Shown one piece after another: positions 16,598 through 26,001 of a DNA stretch of 64,000 nt. The notes beneath the pieces are model-generated. The model was not told where the DNA came from. It saw only the letters and a list, made by a program, of their open reading frames with translations, and made no database searches. Positions within the stretch are counted from its first letter, which is position 1; each line of letters begins with the position of its first letter. This DNA comes from an uncultured Sediminibacterium sp. (GTDB taxonomy: Bacteria; Bacteroidota; Bacteroidia; Chitinophagales; Chitinophagaceae). The stretch spans positions 1-64,000 of the forward strand of contig NZ_CAMLMJ010000022.1 in assembly GCF_946481145.1 (NCBI RefSeq), written 5' to 3'. A program made the translations under genes and the position numbers.

Positions 16598-17455
16598 ATG
16601 AACCAAGCCATTATTAACCTCTACGACGAGTATACGCATAAACCTCTGCCCAGAGAAGTATTTTTGAAAAGACTGGCTATTCTTGCAGGTAGCACTACTG
16701 CGGCTTTAGCCATCTTACCGATGCTTGAAAATAATTATGCTATAGCAGCTACCATTCCTGAGCAAGACATTGATTTATATACAGAAGATATCACCTACAA
16801 TGCAGATGGTATCACCATGAAAGCTTATCTCGCTAAACCCAAAAAAGAGGGAAAATATGGCGGTATAATGGTGATACATGAAAACAGAGGACTCAACGAC
16901 CATATACGTGATGTAGCCAGAAGAGCTGCAAAAGCTGGTTATGTAGTTATTGCCCCGGATGCTTTAGCACCTGAAGGCGGCACACCCACAGATCAGGATA
17001 AAGCAAGAGAACTGTTTAGTAAAATCGATGCTAAACAAAACCTCAACAATTTTGCCAAAGGGTTCGACTATTTAAAGAGCCGTAAAGATTGTAACGGACT
17101 CACCGGATGCGTTGGTTTTTGCTGGGGCGGTGCTTTGGTTAACCAATTAGCCGTAAACGTACCCGATCTTAAAGCTGCTGTTGCCTTTTATGGCAGACAA
17201 GCAGATGCCGCCGATGTTCCTAAAATAAAAGCAGCCCTTCAATTACATTATGGCGGATTAGATGAACGGATCAATGCAGGGATACCCGCCTATGAAGAAG
17301 CACTGAAAAAAAATAAGGTGAAATATGAAGTATATATCTATGAAGGTGTTAACCACGCTTTCCATAACGATACTTCCGGTGCAAGGTATAATGAACCAGC
17401 CGCTAAACTGGCATGGCAACGTACATTGGCTTTTTGGGCTGCAAATATGAAATAG
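16598..17455 (+). CDS. Dienelactone hydrolase family protein, exported
   Basis: A 285-residue alpha/beta hydrolase. The catalytic triad of dienelactone hydrolase is present: Cys175 in GFCWGG, Asp222 in GGLDERI and His253 in GVNHAFHND, plus Glu95 in IHENRG, which activates the cysteine in the family. The N-terminus (1-50) has basic residues (LKRL) before a hydrophobic Ala-rich stretch ending YAIAATI, suggesting a Tat-like or Sec export signal without the full twin-arginine motif. The family hydrolyses lactones and small esters; the actual substrate here is unknown. No aromatic-degradation genes adjoin it. Confidence 0.88.
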   Translation: MNQAIINLYDEYTHKPLPREVFLKRLAILAGSTTAALAILPMLENNYAIAATIPEQDIDLYTEDITYNADGITMKAYLAKPKKEGKYGGIMVIHENRGLNDHIRDVARRAAKAGYVVIAPDALAPEGGTPTDQDKARELFSKIDAKQNLNNFAKGFDYLKSRKDCNGLTGCVGFCWGGALVNQLAVNVPDLKAAVAFYGRQADAADVPKIKAALQLHYGGLDERINAGIPAYEEALKKNKVKYEVYIYEGVNHAFHNDTSGARYNEPAAKLAWQRTLAFWAANMK

Positions 17456-17664
17456 TTTCAAGGGAATTGGCTGCAAGCCATTACTGTCCGGTAAAAAAAA
17501 GCGCACTACTCTGAAATGCTTCTACAGCAATCATTTTGTCATAAGCAGGAAACAGGACCCTTACTTTTTTTAATTGGCCGAAACTAAGGCTAAAGCAATT
17601 TTTATTATATTTTAGGAATGAATAAAACCGATCACGCTGCTGTTCGAAATTGAATGTTACTCCT
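17456..17664. other. Intergenic region without a recognisable gene
   Basis: No coding frame with gene-like composition is seen. Short motifs resembling the GCTGCAAGCCATT dispersed repeats occur at 17470-17480. The structured element 17665-17787 follows. Confidence 0.5.
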
Positions 17665-17787
17665 GGGCCGAATGGCCCCGTACCTGTTCCCAGACTACAT
17701 TGGCCTCTGCCTAAATCTGCTGCGCATGATTTAGGCTGTCTTCGCTGCGCTCGACACCAATGCCAATGAAGGTCTGTCCACAGGTAC
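17665..17787. other. Branched inverted-repeat element (candidate structured RNA or mobile repeat)
   Basis: A small hairpin GGGCC/GGCCC (17665-17678) precedes a three-way-junction-like fold. The outer imperfect stem pairs 17680-17704 (GTACCTGT...CATTGGC) with 17762-17787 (GCCAATG...ACAGGTAC). An inner perfect 9-bp stem GCCTAAATC/GATTTAGGC (17709-17717 with 17728-17736) is followed by a GC-rich arm (17737-17756). A T-run occurs at 17802-17807. It is not coding and matches no RNA family I recognise. Confidence 0.65.
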
Positions 17788-17948
17788 TGATTGTATTTAA
17801 TCTTTTTTAACTTCCCTAAATACCAAGCTTCTATTTATTGCCCTACTAAACAATTTCTTGCACCCAAATTTCCCAGAACAGCACTGGAATAGATCCTTGA
17901 ATTTATAATTTTTAAATCAACCTGTAAACAATAGGGCAGAACAACTGT

Positions 17949-17956
17949 TACCTTTG
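17949..17956 (+). promoter_or_regulatory. Possible -7 box of the alcohol dehydrogenase gene
   Basis: TACCTTTG fits TAnnTTTG and ends 15 bases before the chosen start at 17972. The -33 element is weak. If real, it excludes the upstream in-frame start at 17954. Confidence 0.42.
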
Positions 17957-17971
17957 TTCAAATATTTAAAC

Positions 17972-19018
17972 ATGATAGCAACCAAAGCCTATGCAGCACA
18001 TACTCCGAAAGCTGCTCTTGCACCTTTTGAATTGGAAAGAAGAACCCCAGGACCATTAGATATCCATATTGAAATATTGTATTGTGGCGTATGCCATTCC
18101 GATATTCACCAGGCTCGTGAAGAATGGGGCAAAGCAATTTTTCCAATGGTTCCCGGACACGAAATAGTTGGAAAAGTAGTTCAGGTGGGCGATAAAGTAA
18201 CCAAGTTTAAAGTAGGAGACCTGGCTGGTGTGGGTTGTTTTGTTGACTCCTGTCGCACTTGCGAAAACTGTAAAAATGACCTTGAACAATATTGCGATGA
18301 TGGTATGGTAGGTACTTATAATGGCCTGGAAAGAGTTACCAACGCACCTACCTATGGTGGTTATTCTACCAATATAGTTGTAGATGAACACTACGCCCTG
18401 CATATTTCAGATAAACTTCCACTTGCTGGTGTAGCCCCATTGCTTTGTGCTGGCATTACCACCTATTCACCACTGCGCTATGTAGGCGTTAAAAAAGGAC
18501 ACAAAGTTGCCGTATTAGGGTTAGGTGGACTAGGACACATGGGTGTAAAGTTTGCTGCTGCTTTCGGAGCAGAAGTTACCATGCTCAGCACATCACCATC
18601 TAAGGAAGCCGATGCAAAAAAATTAGGCGCTCATCATTTTGCCCTGATCACCGATAAAGAAGCCATGAAAAAACTGGCCAATTCTTTCGACTTTATCCTT
18701 AATACCGTTTCTGCAGACCATGAATATGGAACTTACCTGAACCTGTTGAAAACAAATGGTGTAATGATTATTGTCGGTCTTCCAGAATCTCCATCTAAAG
18801 TACCCGCTTTCGATCTGATTCCAAAACGCAGAAGCATCCTGGGATCCATGATCGGCGGCATTAAAGAAACACAGGAAATGCTTGATTTCTGCGCAGAACA
18901 TAATATCGTTTCAGACGTTGAAGTAATCTCCATAGAACAAATAAATGAAGCTTATGAAAGAATGATCAAAGCCGATGTGCGTTATAGATTTGTGATTGAT
19001 CTGGCCTCACTGAAATAA
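17972..19018 (+). CDS. Zinc-dependent NAD(P) alcohol dehydrogenase (YahK/CAD type)
   Basis: A 348-residue medium-chain dehydrogenase. Catalytic zinc ligands are Cys38 (CGVCHSD), His63 (PGHE) and a Cys near residue 158 (LLCAGITTY). Structural zinc is held by Cys94, 97, 100 and 108 (CRTCENC...YC). The Rossmann motif GLGGLGHMG lies near 180. The sequence fits the cinnamyl-alcohol/aldehyde reductase group (YahK, AdhC), which usually reduces aldehydes with NADPH. The cofactor and substrate are not proven. It is a single gene, ended by a long palindromic terminator shared with the convergent phosphodiesterase operon. Confidence 0.92.
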   Translation: MIATKAYAAHTPKAALAPFELERRTPGPLDIHIEILYCGVCHSDIHQAREEWGKAIFPMVPGHEIVGKVVQVGDKVTKFKVGDLAGVGCFVDSCRTCENCKNDLEQYCDDGMVGTYNGLERVTNAPTYGGYSTNIVVDEHYALHISDKLPLAGVAPLLCAGITTYSPLRYVGVKKGHKVAVLGLGGLGHMGVKFAAAFGAEVTMLSTSPSKEADAKKLGAHHFALITDKEAMKKLANSFDFILNTVSADHEYGTYLNLLKTNGVMIIVGLPESPSKVPAFDLIPKRRSILGSMIGGIKETQEMLDFCAEHNIVSDVEVISIEQINEAYERMIKADVRYRFVIDLASLK

Positions 19019-19021
19019 ATA

Positions 19022-19073
19022 AATAATTACAAAAAAATACCCCGATATATCGGGGTATTTTTTTGTAATTATT
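19022..19073. terminator. Bidirectional terminator, perfect 52-bp palindrome
   Basis: 26-base arms are exact complements with no unpaired centre: AT-rich outer part, A7/T7 tract and a GC core TACCCCGATA/TATCGGGGTA. Each strand therefore has hairpin plus T-run, as expected between the convergent alcohol dehydrogenase and phosphodiesterase genes. Confidence 0.92.
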
Positions 19074-19087
19074 TTCCTCCTGTTAAT

Positions 19088-20602
19088 CTATTGTGCAACT
19101 CTTTCCGTTTTGGCATAATTGATATACCTGTTTTTTTCAACCACACTAATATCCAATATTAGTTTATACTTTATTCCCCCAACGAGTGTACTGGTTTCTA
19201 CTCGCTCTTGTTTAACAATGGGCGCACTTTCTTTCGTTTGTTTCAGCAACTCTTTAAATGCTCTGCCTTTCATTGTCTTAGGTGCTGGTATTTTATAGAT
19301 AGATAATACAGTAGGTGCAATATCAACATTTGAAGTTGGCAGGTTACTTTCAAACGACTCCTTAAAGGATGGACCTTTTGCGAGTAAAGCAATATGAACT
19401 TCATATGGACTAAACCCACCGTGTCCGGCCACCCCACGTGCAAAACTTGCACCTGCGTAGCCTGCTTCGTTTTTATCATCGTTCCAGTTTTCGTCAACCA
19501 GTATATCAGCTGCTCTTTCGGGATGGTTCCAGTGTATTGATTCGAAGGATAAAGTTCCTGGTACCCAACCTTTCTGATCGCCCTTTTTTGCTCCTTTTGT
19601 AAAAATGGCCCCTACCCAATTCTCTTGTTGTAATGCCTCTACCACTTTTCTAATGAGAGCAGTATCCTTATGTTTAATATACAAAGCTCCTTCCGCTGCA
19701 ACAATATCGTCAGACTCTTTAGATTGCTTCAGGCCTTTTTGTATCAAGAAATCTGCAATACCTAATTTCCCTTTTTTTGTTACAAATCCATGATCCGTAG
19801 AGATGATGATGTTTACTCTTTTACTCATCCCTTTTTCTTCAAGTGCTTTAATAATTCTTCCAAACTGTTCATCAACAGATCTGATGGAAGCATTTGCATT
19901 TGGTGAACCTATTCCATCACTATGCGCAGCACCGTCCGGGTCAGAAAACCAGATTGCATTAACAAGAGGTCCATCGGACGCAAATCCAAATTGAATCAAT
20001 GCATCCGTTACCCATTTATGTTGCGCACTATTGGGCTTACCATGGGCAGGAATTGGCCCCAATACTTTAACAAGTGTCTCTTTAAATTCTGCCGGAAGTA
20101 TCATAGATGTATTTACAATCGCCCCTCTTCCAACTTTATGGTTTTGAAGCAGCGCTTGTCCACTTGATCCCGAACTGAATACCATCATCCTTTGCCCTGC
20201 TTTTTCCAAAGCTTCACCCAGAGAAATTGCAGTCAACAAATTACCATGTGTCGCTTCAGTGATACGGTTTAATTCATTTGCTTCTCCTGTATTAAGTCCT
20301 TTTAAAGGATCTACCTGAGGAAAATAAACTGTATTACCCATAATACCATTTGTACCAGGATAGCTTCCTGTTGAATAACTGGAAGAATTCACCCGTGTTA
20401 CTGTTGGAAAAACACTGTGGTGTTGTTTTCCATAAGACCCTTGTTTACTGAATGCATATACATTCGGCATTAACTCAGGAGTTATATAATCAGGTCGCAA
20501 TCCATCAAAGAATACAATCAGAGTTTTTATTGATGTATCTACCTGAGCGGTTAATTGCAAACCAATGCCTAAAGTCAAAATGATCAGGCTATATTTTTTC
20601 AT
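19088..20602 (-). CDS. Secreted type I phosphodiesterase/nucleotide pyrophosphatase-like hydrolase
   Basis: A 504-residue alkaline-phosphatase-superfamily enzyme with a signal peptide (1-20, ending LTAQ). Two-metal active-site residues are visible: Asp33 (FFDGLRPDY), nucleophile Thr67 (FPTVTRVNS), Asp223 and His227 (DPDGAAHSDG), Asp270-His271 (STDHGF) and His394 (GVAGHGGF). A Thr nucleophile with this spacing fits the NPP/PDE family, which cleaves phosphodiesters or pyrophosphates; phosphonate or monoester substrates are possible. It is the last gene of a susC-susD operon, so it likely acts on the imported or surface-bound ligand. Confidence 0.88.
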   Translation of the reverse strand: MKKYSLIILTLGIGLQLTAQVDTSIKTLIVFFDGLRPDYITPELMPNVYAFSKQGSYGKQHHSVFPTVTRVNSSSYSTGSYPGTNGIMGNTVYFPQVDPLKGLNTGEANELNRITEATHGNLLTAISLGEALEKAGQRMMVFSSGSSGQALLQNHKVGRGAIVNTSMILPAEFKETLVKVLGPIPAHGKPNSAQHKWVTDALIQFGFASDGPLVNAIWFSDPDGAAHSDGIGSPNANASIRSVDEQFGRIIKALEEKGMSKRVNIIISTDHGFVTKKGKLGIADFLIQKGLKQSKESDDIVAAEGALYIKHKDTALIRKVVEALQQENWVGAIFTKGAKKGDQKGWVPGTLSFESIHWNHPERAADILVDENWNDDKNEAGYAGASFARGVAGHGGFSPYEVHIALLAKGPSFKESFESNLPTSNVDIAPTVLSIYKIPAPKTMKGRAFKELLKQTKESAPIVKQERVETSTLVGGIKYKLILDISVVEKNRYINYAKTERVAQ

Positions 20603-20622
20603 AAACTAATTTTTACTGTTGA

Positions 20623-22107
20623 TTATTTTTCCCACCATACTTTAATATCGCTGTTATCGCCACCCATTGATGTCACAGCTTTTGCCAGGTTCTCTGCATT
20701 TAATGACTGCAGGTAACTCGGATAAGGCACTCTGCTTGGAAATTTATTCTCAGCCGGTATACCAGTGCCCCTTGGTAAAACAGGATATCCCGTTCTTCTC
20801 TTTTCAAACCATGATTGATAGTCTACAAAGAAATATGCGTAGTATTTTTGGAGCATTATTTGCTCTAATTGCTTTTCTGAACTGGCTGCTACATCATAAA
20901 GTACTCCTGGCTGGTTTACATAGCCTGTTGGCACCGTTAACCCCCATTGAACCATGGATGCAGTGATACCTGCTTCATAGTGTTGTTTGGGAGTTTTCCC
21001 GGTATTGAACCCTTTTAGTGAAAGTTCTGATTTGATGAATTCCAATTCAGATAAGGTCATCATAATACCCATTGGCACATAAGTTTTCAAAACATCATTG
21101 TAGCTTGAATTACGACCAACCTGGTATTCAGTAGTTGTTGGATATCCACTTTCAATACCTACATAAGTTGGCACACCCCCTACTGTAACAGTGGTACACC
21201 ATAATGTTCTTCTTGGATCATTATCGGCATTCATTTTATCCATGAAAAATTTGGTGAAATAAACTCCATCGCGCCAATCCAGTTGCCTTGCATTATAATA
21301 TGGGTTGAAATAAGGATAAGACCCTGTAAAGCGAAAAATGGCTTCGTCTGCATTCGTAGTAAACAAAGGATATTTTACCTGATCTGTGAGCATTGCACTG
21401 ATCTGGTTATTTACACTTATCTCATCGTTACGCTTTGATATTCTCAACAGTAAGCGAAGTCTTAAAGAGTTACAAAACTTTTTCCACTTCACCATTCCAG
21501 GATTGATGGTACCTGATAATGTATTGGCATTGTACAGTACATCGCCACCATAAGTCAAAGCTTTACTGGTATTAATCAGGTTATTAGCGGTTTCAAGGTC
21601 TGCCAATATCTTCGTATAAATATCTTTTTGCTTATCGAATGCAGGCTGAAAATTTCCTTTGGTTGCTTTAATGGCTTCACTATAAGGAACATCACCATAT
21701 AAATCAGTCAATATGGAATAAGCCCATGATTTGTAGATAAGTGCAATGGCTTTATAGTTTGGTTCATTTAATTCCTCCGAAATTTGATATATATCTTCAA
21801 TATCGGTGAGATAGGAATAAAAATTACTCCAAACACCCGCTCCGGGGTTAACAACATAACGGTGTAACCCGGTTCCACCCGGACTAGAACGTGGCGCATC
21901 TACCTGCATTAGTTCGTGCGTAAAATTTCTGGAAGCTGTAACAGCGGAGCTAACTATCCGGTATTGAAGCTGACTAAGCATTACACCGGGGTTTACTTGT
22001 TTTGGCCTGTTTGGATCTGTATTCAGTGCCTCAAAATTTTTGGCACAGCCCGATAAAAAAACAATGAGGAGCAGTGCAATGTATGGTGATGATAAATACT
22101 TTTTCAT
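20623..22107 (-). CDS. SusD/RagB-family outer-membrane lipoprotein
   Basis: A 494-residue ligand-binding lipoprotein. The lipobox LSGC places the lipidated Cys at residue 21. It has the early NFEALNTDPNRP segment and TPR-like helices of the SusD-like group (the SusD_2 branch, from memory). In known systems SusD forms a lid over the SusC TonB-dependent channel and captures nutrients on the cell surface. It lies 18 bases after susC and 20 bases before the phosphodiesterase gene, so the three are one operon. The ligand cannot be read from the sequence; the C-terminus (DNSDIKVWWEK) is complete. Confidence 0.93.
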   Translation of the reverse strand: MKKYLSSPYIALLLIVFLSGCAKNFEALNTDPNRPKQVNPGVMLSQLQYRIVSSAVTASRNFTHELMQVDAPRSSPGGTGLHRYVVNPGAGVWSNFYSYLTDIEDIYQISEELNEPNYKAIALIYKSWAYSILTDLYGDVPYSEAIKATKGNFQPAFDKQKDIYTKILADLETANNLINTSKALTYGGDVLYNANTLSGTINPGMVKWKKFCNSLRLRLLLRISKRNDEISVNNQISAMLTDQVKYPLFTTNADEAIFRFTGSYPYFNPYYNARQLDWRDGVYFTKFFMDKMNADNDPRRTLWCTTVTVGGVPTYVGIESGYPTTTEYQVGRNSSYNDVLKTYVPMGIMMTLSELEFIKSELSLKGFNTGKTPKQHYEAGITASMVQWGLTVPTGYVNQPGVLYDVAASSEKQLEQIMLQKYYAYFFVDYQSWFEKRRTGYPVLPRGTGIPAENKFPSRVPYPSYLQSLNAENLAKAVTSMGGDNSDIKVWWEK

Positions 22108-22125
22108 GATTACTGTTTTGCTTGG

Positions 22126-25100
22126 TTAGAATTTGAATGTGAGGTTAATACCCATATTCCTGGTAGACGGAAACTGTGTTAATTCAACACCAGGTGTTAA
22201 GGTTCCACTATTCAGGTTCCCTCCTTCGGGATCAAAACCAGGGAAGCTGGTAATATTAAACAGATCGCGGCCATAGATGGCGATGCTGGTTTGTCTTATT
22301 CCGATCTTAGCCAATGTCTTTTTAGGTAAACTAAACTCAACACGTGCTTCACGTAATTTCAGGTATGAAGCATCAAAGATGTTCATTTCAGCATTGCCAA
22401 TTGCGTAGATATTATCATAGTATGAGCTGGCTGGAACATTTACGGCATTCTTTTCATATTTACCAGTTCCGTTATTATATACAACACCATCTCCAACTAT
22501 TCCATTATCTCTGCCAGGTAAAGTGACTTTTGTTTTACCCAGTGTATTGTTTTTATGGTTGGTTTGAGAATACATGCTGCCTCCTTTCTGTCCATCTAAC
22601 AGGATATTAATCCTGAAATTGCCGATGGTGAATTCATTCATCAATCCAGCCTTCCAATCAGCAAAAGCATTACCCCATTTCTTCACAACCGGATCAAGTG
22701 GTGCTGGAAGTCCGTTTGTAGAATAGATGATTTGTCCATCTGCTGTACGCTGAAAACCCTTACCATACATATCTCCCATCCTACCGCCAACGCGTGCTTC
22801 GATGCTCACGTTACTACCATGACTATAAATAACCTGGTTTGTAATACCTGCTGCCAATTCACGAACATAACTTCTGTTTCTGCTCCAGGTAAGTGTACTT
22901 GTCCAGGAGAAATGTTTATTGACAATCGGTTTTCCTGTTAATGTTAACTCAATACCCTTACTGTTAATTAATCCGGCATTAACTAATGCATTTGAGTAGC
23001 CGGATACTGGATCTAATGGAATGGCCAGAATCTGGTTTTTACTTTTATTATTATATACAGCCAGATCAACACCTATCCTTCCTTTATAAAAACGCATATC
23101 TAATCCCGCCTCATAACTGGTTGTTATCTCTGGTTTGAGGTCAGTATTAAATAAGGTTGATGGATTGGTGAAGCTATTACCATAAATACGGTCATAATAT
23201 TTATCGGTTTGGTAAGGTCTTGTATCATTACCAACCTGTGCCCATGAAGCCCTGAATTTTGCAAAGGAAATAAGTTCAGGTAAAGTGAACATATCACTCA
23301 ATAAAAAACTGGTACTTACTGAAGGATAGAAAAATGAATTATTTTTAAAAGGCAATGTACTCGACCAGTCGTTCCTTCCGGTAAGGTCAACAAATATTTG
23401 GTCCTTGTAAGAGAACTGTGCAGATCCATAAACACTATTGATGGCTTTCTTTGTTTTAACCGCATCAACAACTGCAGGATCAAGGCTATTGGATACCTGA
23501 TATATTCCAGGCTGTGATAACTGATCTGCATAAGCTCCTGAGAAATCATAGGTTTGTCTCATGGCATTTGCACCTCCGGAAATAGTATAATTAATATTGT
23601 CACCGAATTTGTCTTTATAGGTGAGCAAGAAATCACTATTCATTTCATAATTGAATACATTCTGCTCGCGATACATTCCACGCGGGTATTTTGTCATGCT
23701 GTACGGACGTTGTTGCGAACGAAATTCAAAAGACAAATCCGTACCTGTACGCAGCATTAGTTCCAACTTTTTATTGATGGTATAAGTAGCTGAGATATTT
23801 CCGATCACACCATGTTTATTCATTTTGTTCAGCATTTCATACAAATCAAGGTATGGGTTATCGGGCCCGGGGTTAAATGGATTTCTTTGTTTAACGCCAA
23901 CAAGTCCTGGCTCCCAATAAGGTTTAAACCATTCGGGCCTGATATTTGGTGCAGTACCGATAATCAGGAAATACATGATTGTTTGGTTATTATATCCTGC
24001 AGTTGGAAGGTTATCGCTGTGTTTATTGGTATAATTTACTTTACCGTTGATTTTGAGTCGATCCGAAACTTTTTGAGAAACAGACAATGCTGCGTTTATT
24101 CTTTCAAAACCAGTATTCGGTAAAATCCATTCATTTTTAAGATGGGTAACAGATAAACGAGCAGAACCCTTATCGTTTCCACCTTCCATAGAAATACTAT
24201 TGGAAATGGTAAGTCCGGTTTTAAAATACCCGGATATATAATCCTTATGCGCAACCCATGGTGTTCTTACTGTTGGTCTTCCATCGGGAGCAGCTGGATT
24301 ATACTGGAAATATTGCTGACCATTGAATCTTGGTCCCCATGCCCTACCTGCAGCAACACCGGTGCTGGTATTTGGACCATCAGGACTATCGAGATAAGAA
24401 TAATAAAGATTAGTTCTTCCTTCGCCATATTCAAATTGATAATCCGGCCATCTGTTTACTTGATCGATACTGATATTTGAATTGAAGGTTACACCAATTC
24501 CTTTATCACTGCGTTGCCCGGTTTTTGTAGTGATGATGATTGCACCACCTGCTGCGCGGCTTCCGTATAAAGCGGTTGCACCCGGACCTTTCAACACAGT
24601 AATTTTATCGATATCATCTGGGTTAATGTCTGATAGTCCTGAACCAAAATCAACCGGTCCGTCTGAAGAAAGGTGAGCACTATAACCAGTACCTGTTATT
24701 CTGCTGTTAACCGGTACACCATCAATAATAATGAGTGCCTGGTTATTATCAAGATTAAGTGAATTTTCTCCACGCAGGGTAACGCGTGATGATCCCATCG
24801 GACCAGAGCCTGTTCCCTGAATATTTAAGCCCGCTACTTTTCCTGAAAGGGTATTTACCCAGTTATTGGTTTTTGCATCTTTAACTGCATTTTCTTTTAC
24901 CGTTTGTGCGGCATATCCAAGCGATTTTTCTTCTCTGCGGATACCGAGAGCTGTTACTACAACTTCCTGTAACACTTCTTTTTTCTCCTCCAGAAAAATC
25001 ATCAACTCTTTCGTATTCTTTACGGTAATTTCTTTATCCTGGTAACCGGTATAACTGATAACCAAAATTGAATTAGATAAAGATTTACCCTGCAGGTTCA

Positions 25101-25296
25101 ATGTAAAAGAACCATCTGTTTGCGTAGCAGTTTTTATATCAGCGCCTTTTAACTGCACTGAAGCACCTGCCAGCGGATTAGATGCTGTATCTTTTACAAA
25201 ACCTTTGATCGTTTGTGCATTAGAGATAGCTGCCAGCATTACCAGGCAAAGCATTAATAATAGTTTTCGGGGGAATGGGGTAGGTACAGATTTCAT
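22126..25296 (-). CDS. SusC/RagA-family TonB-linked outer-membrane transporter
   Basis: A 1056-residue TonB-dependent receptor. After a signal peptide (1-27) comes a carboxypeptidase-D-like regulatory fold (about 30-110, GFVKDTASNPLAGASVQLKG), then the TonB-box region VVTALGIRREEKSLGYA (113-129), the plug domain (about 130-260) and a 22-strand-type barrel ending in LTFKF with a terminal Phe. It imports a surface ligand with energy from TonB-ExbBD. It is first in a susC-susD-phosphodiesterase operon. No sigma/anti-sigma pair or hybrid regulator is adjacent, so regulation is not visible. Confidence 0.95.
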   Translation of the reverse strand: MKSVPTPFPRKLLLMLCLVMLAAISNAQTIKGFVKDTASNPLAGASVQLKGADIKTATQTDGSFTLNLQGKSLSNSILVISYTGYQDKEITVKNTKELMIFLEEKKEVLQEVVVTALGIRREEKSLGYAAQTVKENAVKDAKTNNWVNTLSGKVAGLNIQGTGSGPMGSSRVTLRGENSLNLDNNQALIIIDGVPVNSRITGTGYSAHLSSDGPVDFGSGLSDINPDDIDKITVLKGPGATALYGSRAAGGAIIITTKTGQRSDKGIGVTFNSNISIDQVNRWPDYQFEYGEGRTNLYYSYLDSPDGPNTSTGVAAGRAWGPRFNGQQYFQYNPAAPDGRPTVRTPWVAHKDYISGYFKTGLTISNSISMEGGNDKGSARLSVTHLKNEWILPNTGFERINAALSVSQKVSDRLKINGKVNYTNKHSDNLPTAGYNNQTIMYFLIIGTAPNIRPEWFKPYWEPGLVGVKQRNPFNPGPDNPYLDLYEMLNKMNKHGVIGNISATYTINKKLELMLRTGTDLSFEFRSQQRPYSMTKYPRGMYREQNVFNYEMNSDFLLTYKDKFGDNINYTISGGANAMRQTYDFSGAYADQLSQPGIYQVSNSLDPAVVDAVKTKKAINSVYGSAQFSYKDQIFVDLTGRNDWSSTLPFKNNSFFYPSVSTSFLLSDMFTLPELISFAKFRASWAQVGNDTRPYQTDKYYDRIYGNSFTNPSTLFNTDLKPEITTSYEAGLDMRFYKGRIGVDLAVYNNKSKNQILAIPLDPVSGYSNALVNAGLINSKGIELTLTGKPIVNKHFSWTSTLTWSRNRSYVRELAAGITNQVIYSHGSNVSIEARVGGRMGDMYGKGFQRTADGQIIYSTNGLPAPLDPVVKKWGNAFADWKAGLMNEFTIGNFRINILLDGQKGGSMYSQTNHKNNTLGKTKVTLPGRDNGIVGDGVVYNNGTGKYEKNAVNVPASSYYDNIYAIGNAEMNIFDASYLKLREARVEFSLPKKTLAKIGIRQTSIAIYGRDLFNITSFPGFDPEGGNLNSGTLTPGVELTQFPSTRNMGINLTFKF

Positions 25297-25432
25297 AAAC
25301 AGTTTTTAAGACTGCAAATGTTTCTGTTTTAAAAGCAAGGAGGAACAATAGAAAGTAAACTTAATGATTCAATGAAGATTTGTTCACAGTATAGTAAGAG
25401 ATCGCTAACAATTTGGTAACTGTTAGGAATTA

Positions 25433-25488
25433 GGTGTGAGGTGTTAGGTGTTAGGTGTGAGAAATTGCTAAAGGCTAATTGCTTAAAA
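25433..25488. repeat. Low-complexity repeat (GGTGTTAGGTGTGAG type)
   Basis: Tandem variants of TTAGGTGTGAGG followed by a GCTAAAGGCTAATTGC motif. The same vocabulary occurs at 35523-35555 and 43675-43728. It lies in the gap between the unknown gene at 25491 and susC. Confidence 0.6.
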
Positions 25489-25490
25489 AC

Positions 25491-25862
25491 CTACACTGCT
25501 ATTGCATTGCGATGTGATAACTGAAGAAATTGTTCGAATGCTTCATCCGACCATTTATTTTTTTCTTCCACCCACATACAAAGATGATTTTTTACGCCTG
25601 TTAATTTTGCCCATGCCTGTTTGAGAATTGCCGGTTCATTTGATGGGCGTTCGGAAGAAGTTTCTGATCCAAGTTCAGCGATAATTTCACCATTCATTCC
25701 CCTGAAACTGTCTTTAAAGAATTTACCAACCGGTGCTTCTGTTTCGCCGAAAACACAATTACCGAGAATCAATCCCCATACCGTATCTCTTTCTGGATTA
25801 AGAATAATATTGAGATGCAGGTATGCAATCGTTTCTCCCTGTTGATTGGTTATGGCGGTCAT
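25491..25862 (-). CDS. Hypothetical protein, 123 residues
   Basis: Not recognised. This soluble 123-residue protein begins with strand-rich sequence (ETIAYLHLNIILNPE, VWGLILGNCVF) and ends in helices (EPAILKQAWAKLTGVKNHL, WSDEAFEQFLQL). It has no signal peptide, no membrane segment and no repeated Cys or His motif. It lies alone between the susC operon and the divergent FKBP gene. The start ATG at 25862 is the only good one. Composition looks like a normal gene of this genome. Confidence 0.6.
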   Translation of the reverse strand: MTAITNQQGETIAYLHLNIILNPERDTVWGLILGNCVFGETEAPVGKFFKDSFRGMNGEIIAELGSETSSERPSNEPAILKQAWAKLTGVKNHLCMWVEEKNKWSDEAFEQFLQLSHRNAIAV

Positions 25863-26001
25863 ATCGGTTGTTTTGGGAGGCCAATGTTAAACAGAAGCGA
25901 TAGTAATACACTGTCATTAGAGAAGAATTAATGGTAAGTTTACAATAATATAACATGGAAAATCCTCCATATTGTTTACTATTTTCGCAAAAAAATCGTA
26001 T

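Noticed and set aside
20623..25296. Polysaccharide utilisation locus
   Set aside because: SusC and SusD are present, but no glycoside hydrolase, polysaccharide lyase or sulfatase adjoins them; the enzyme is a phosphodiesterase.
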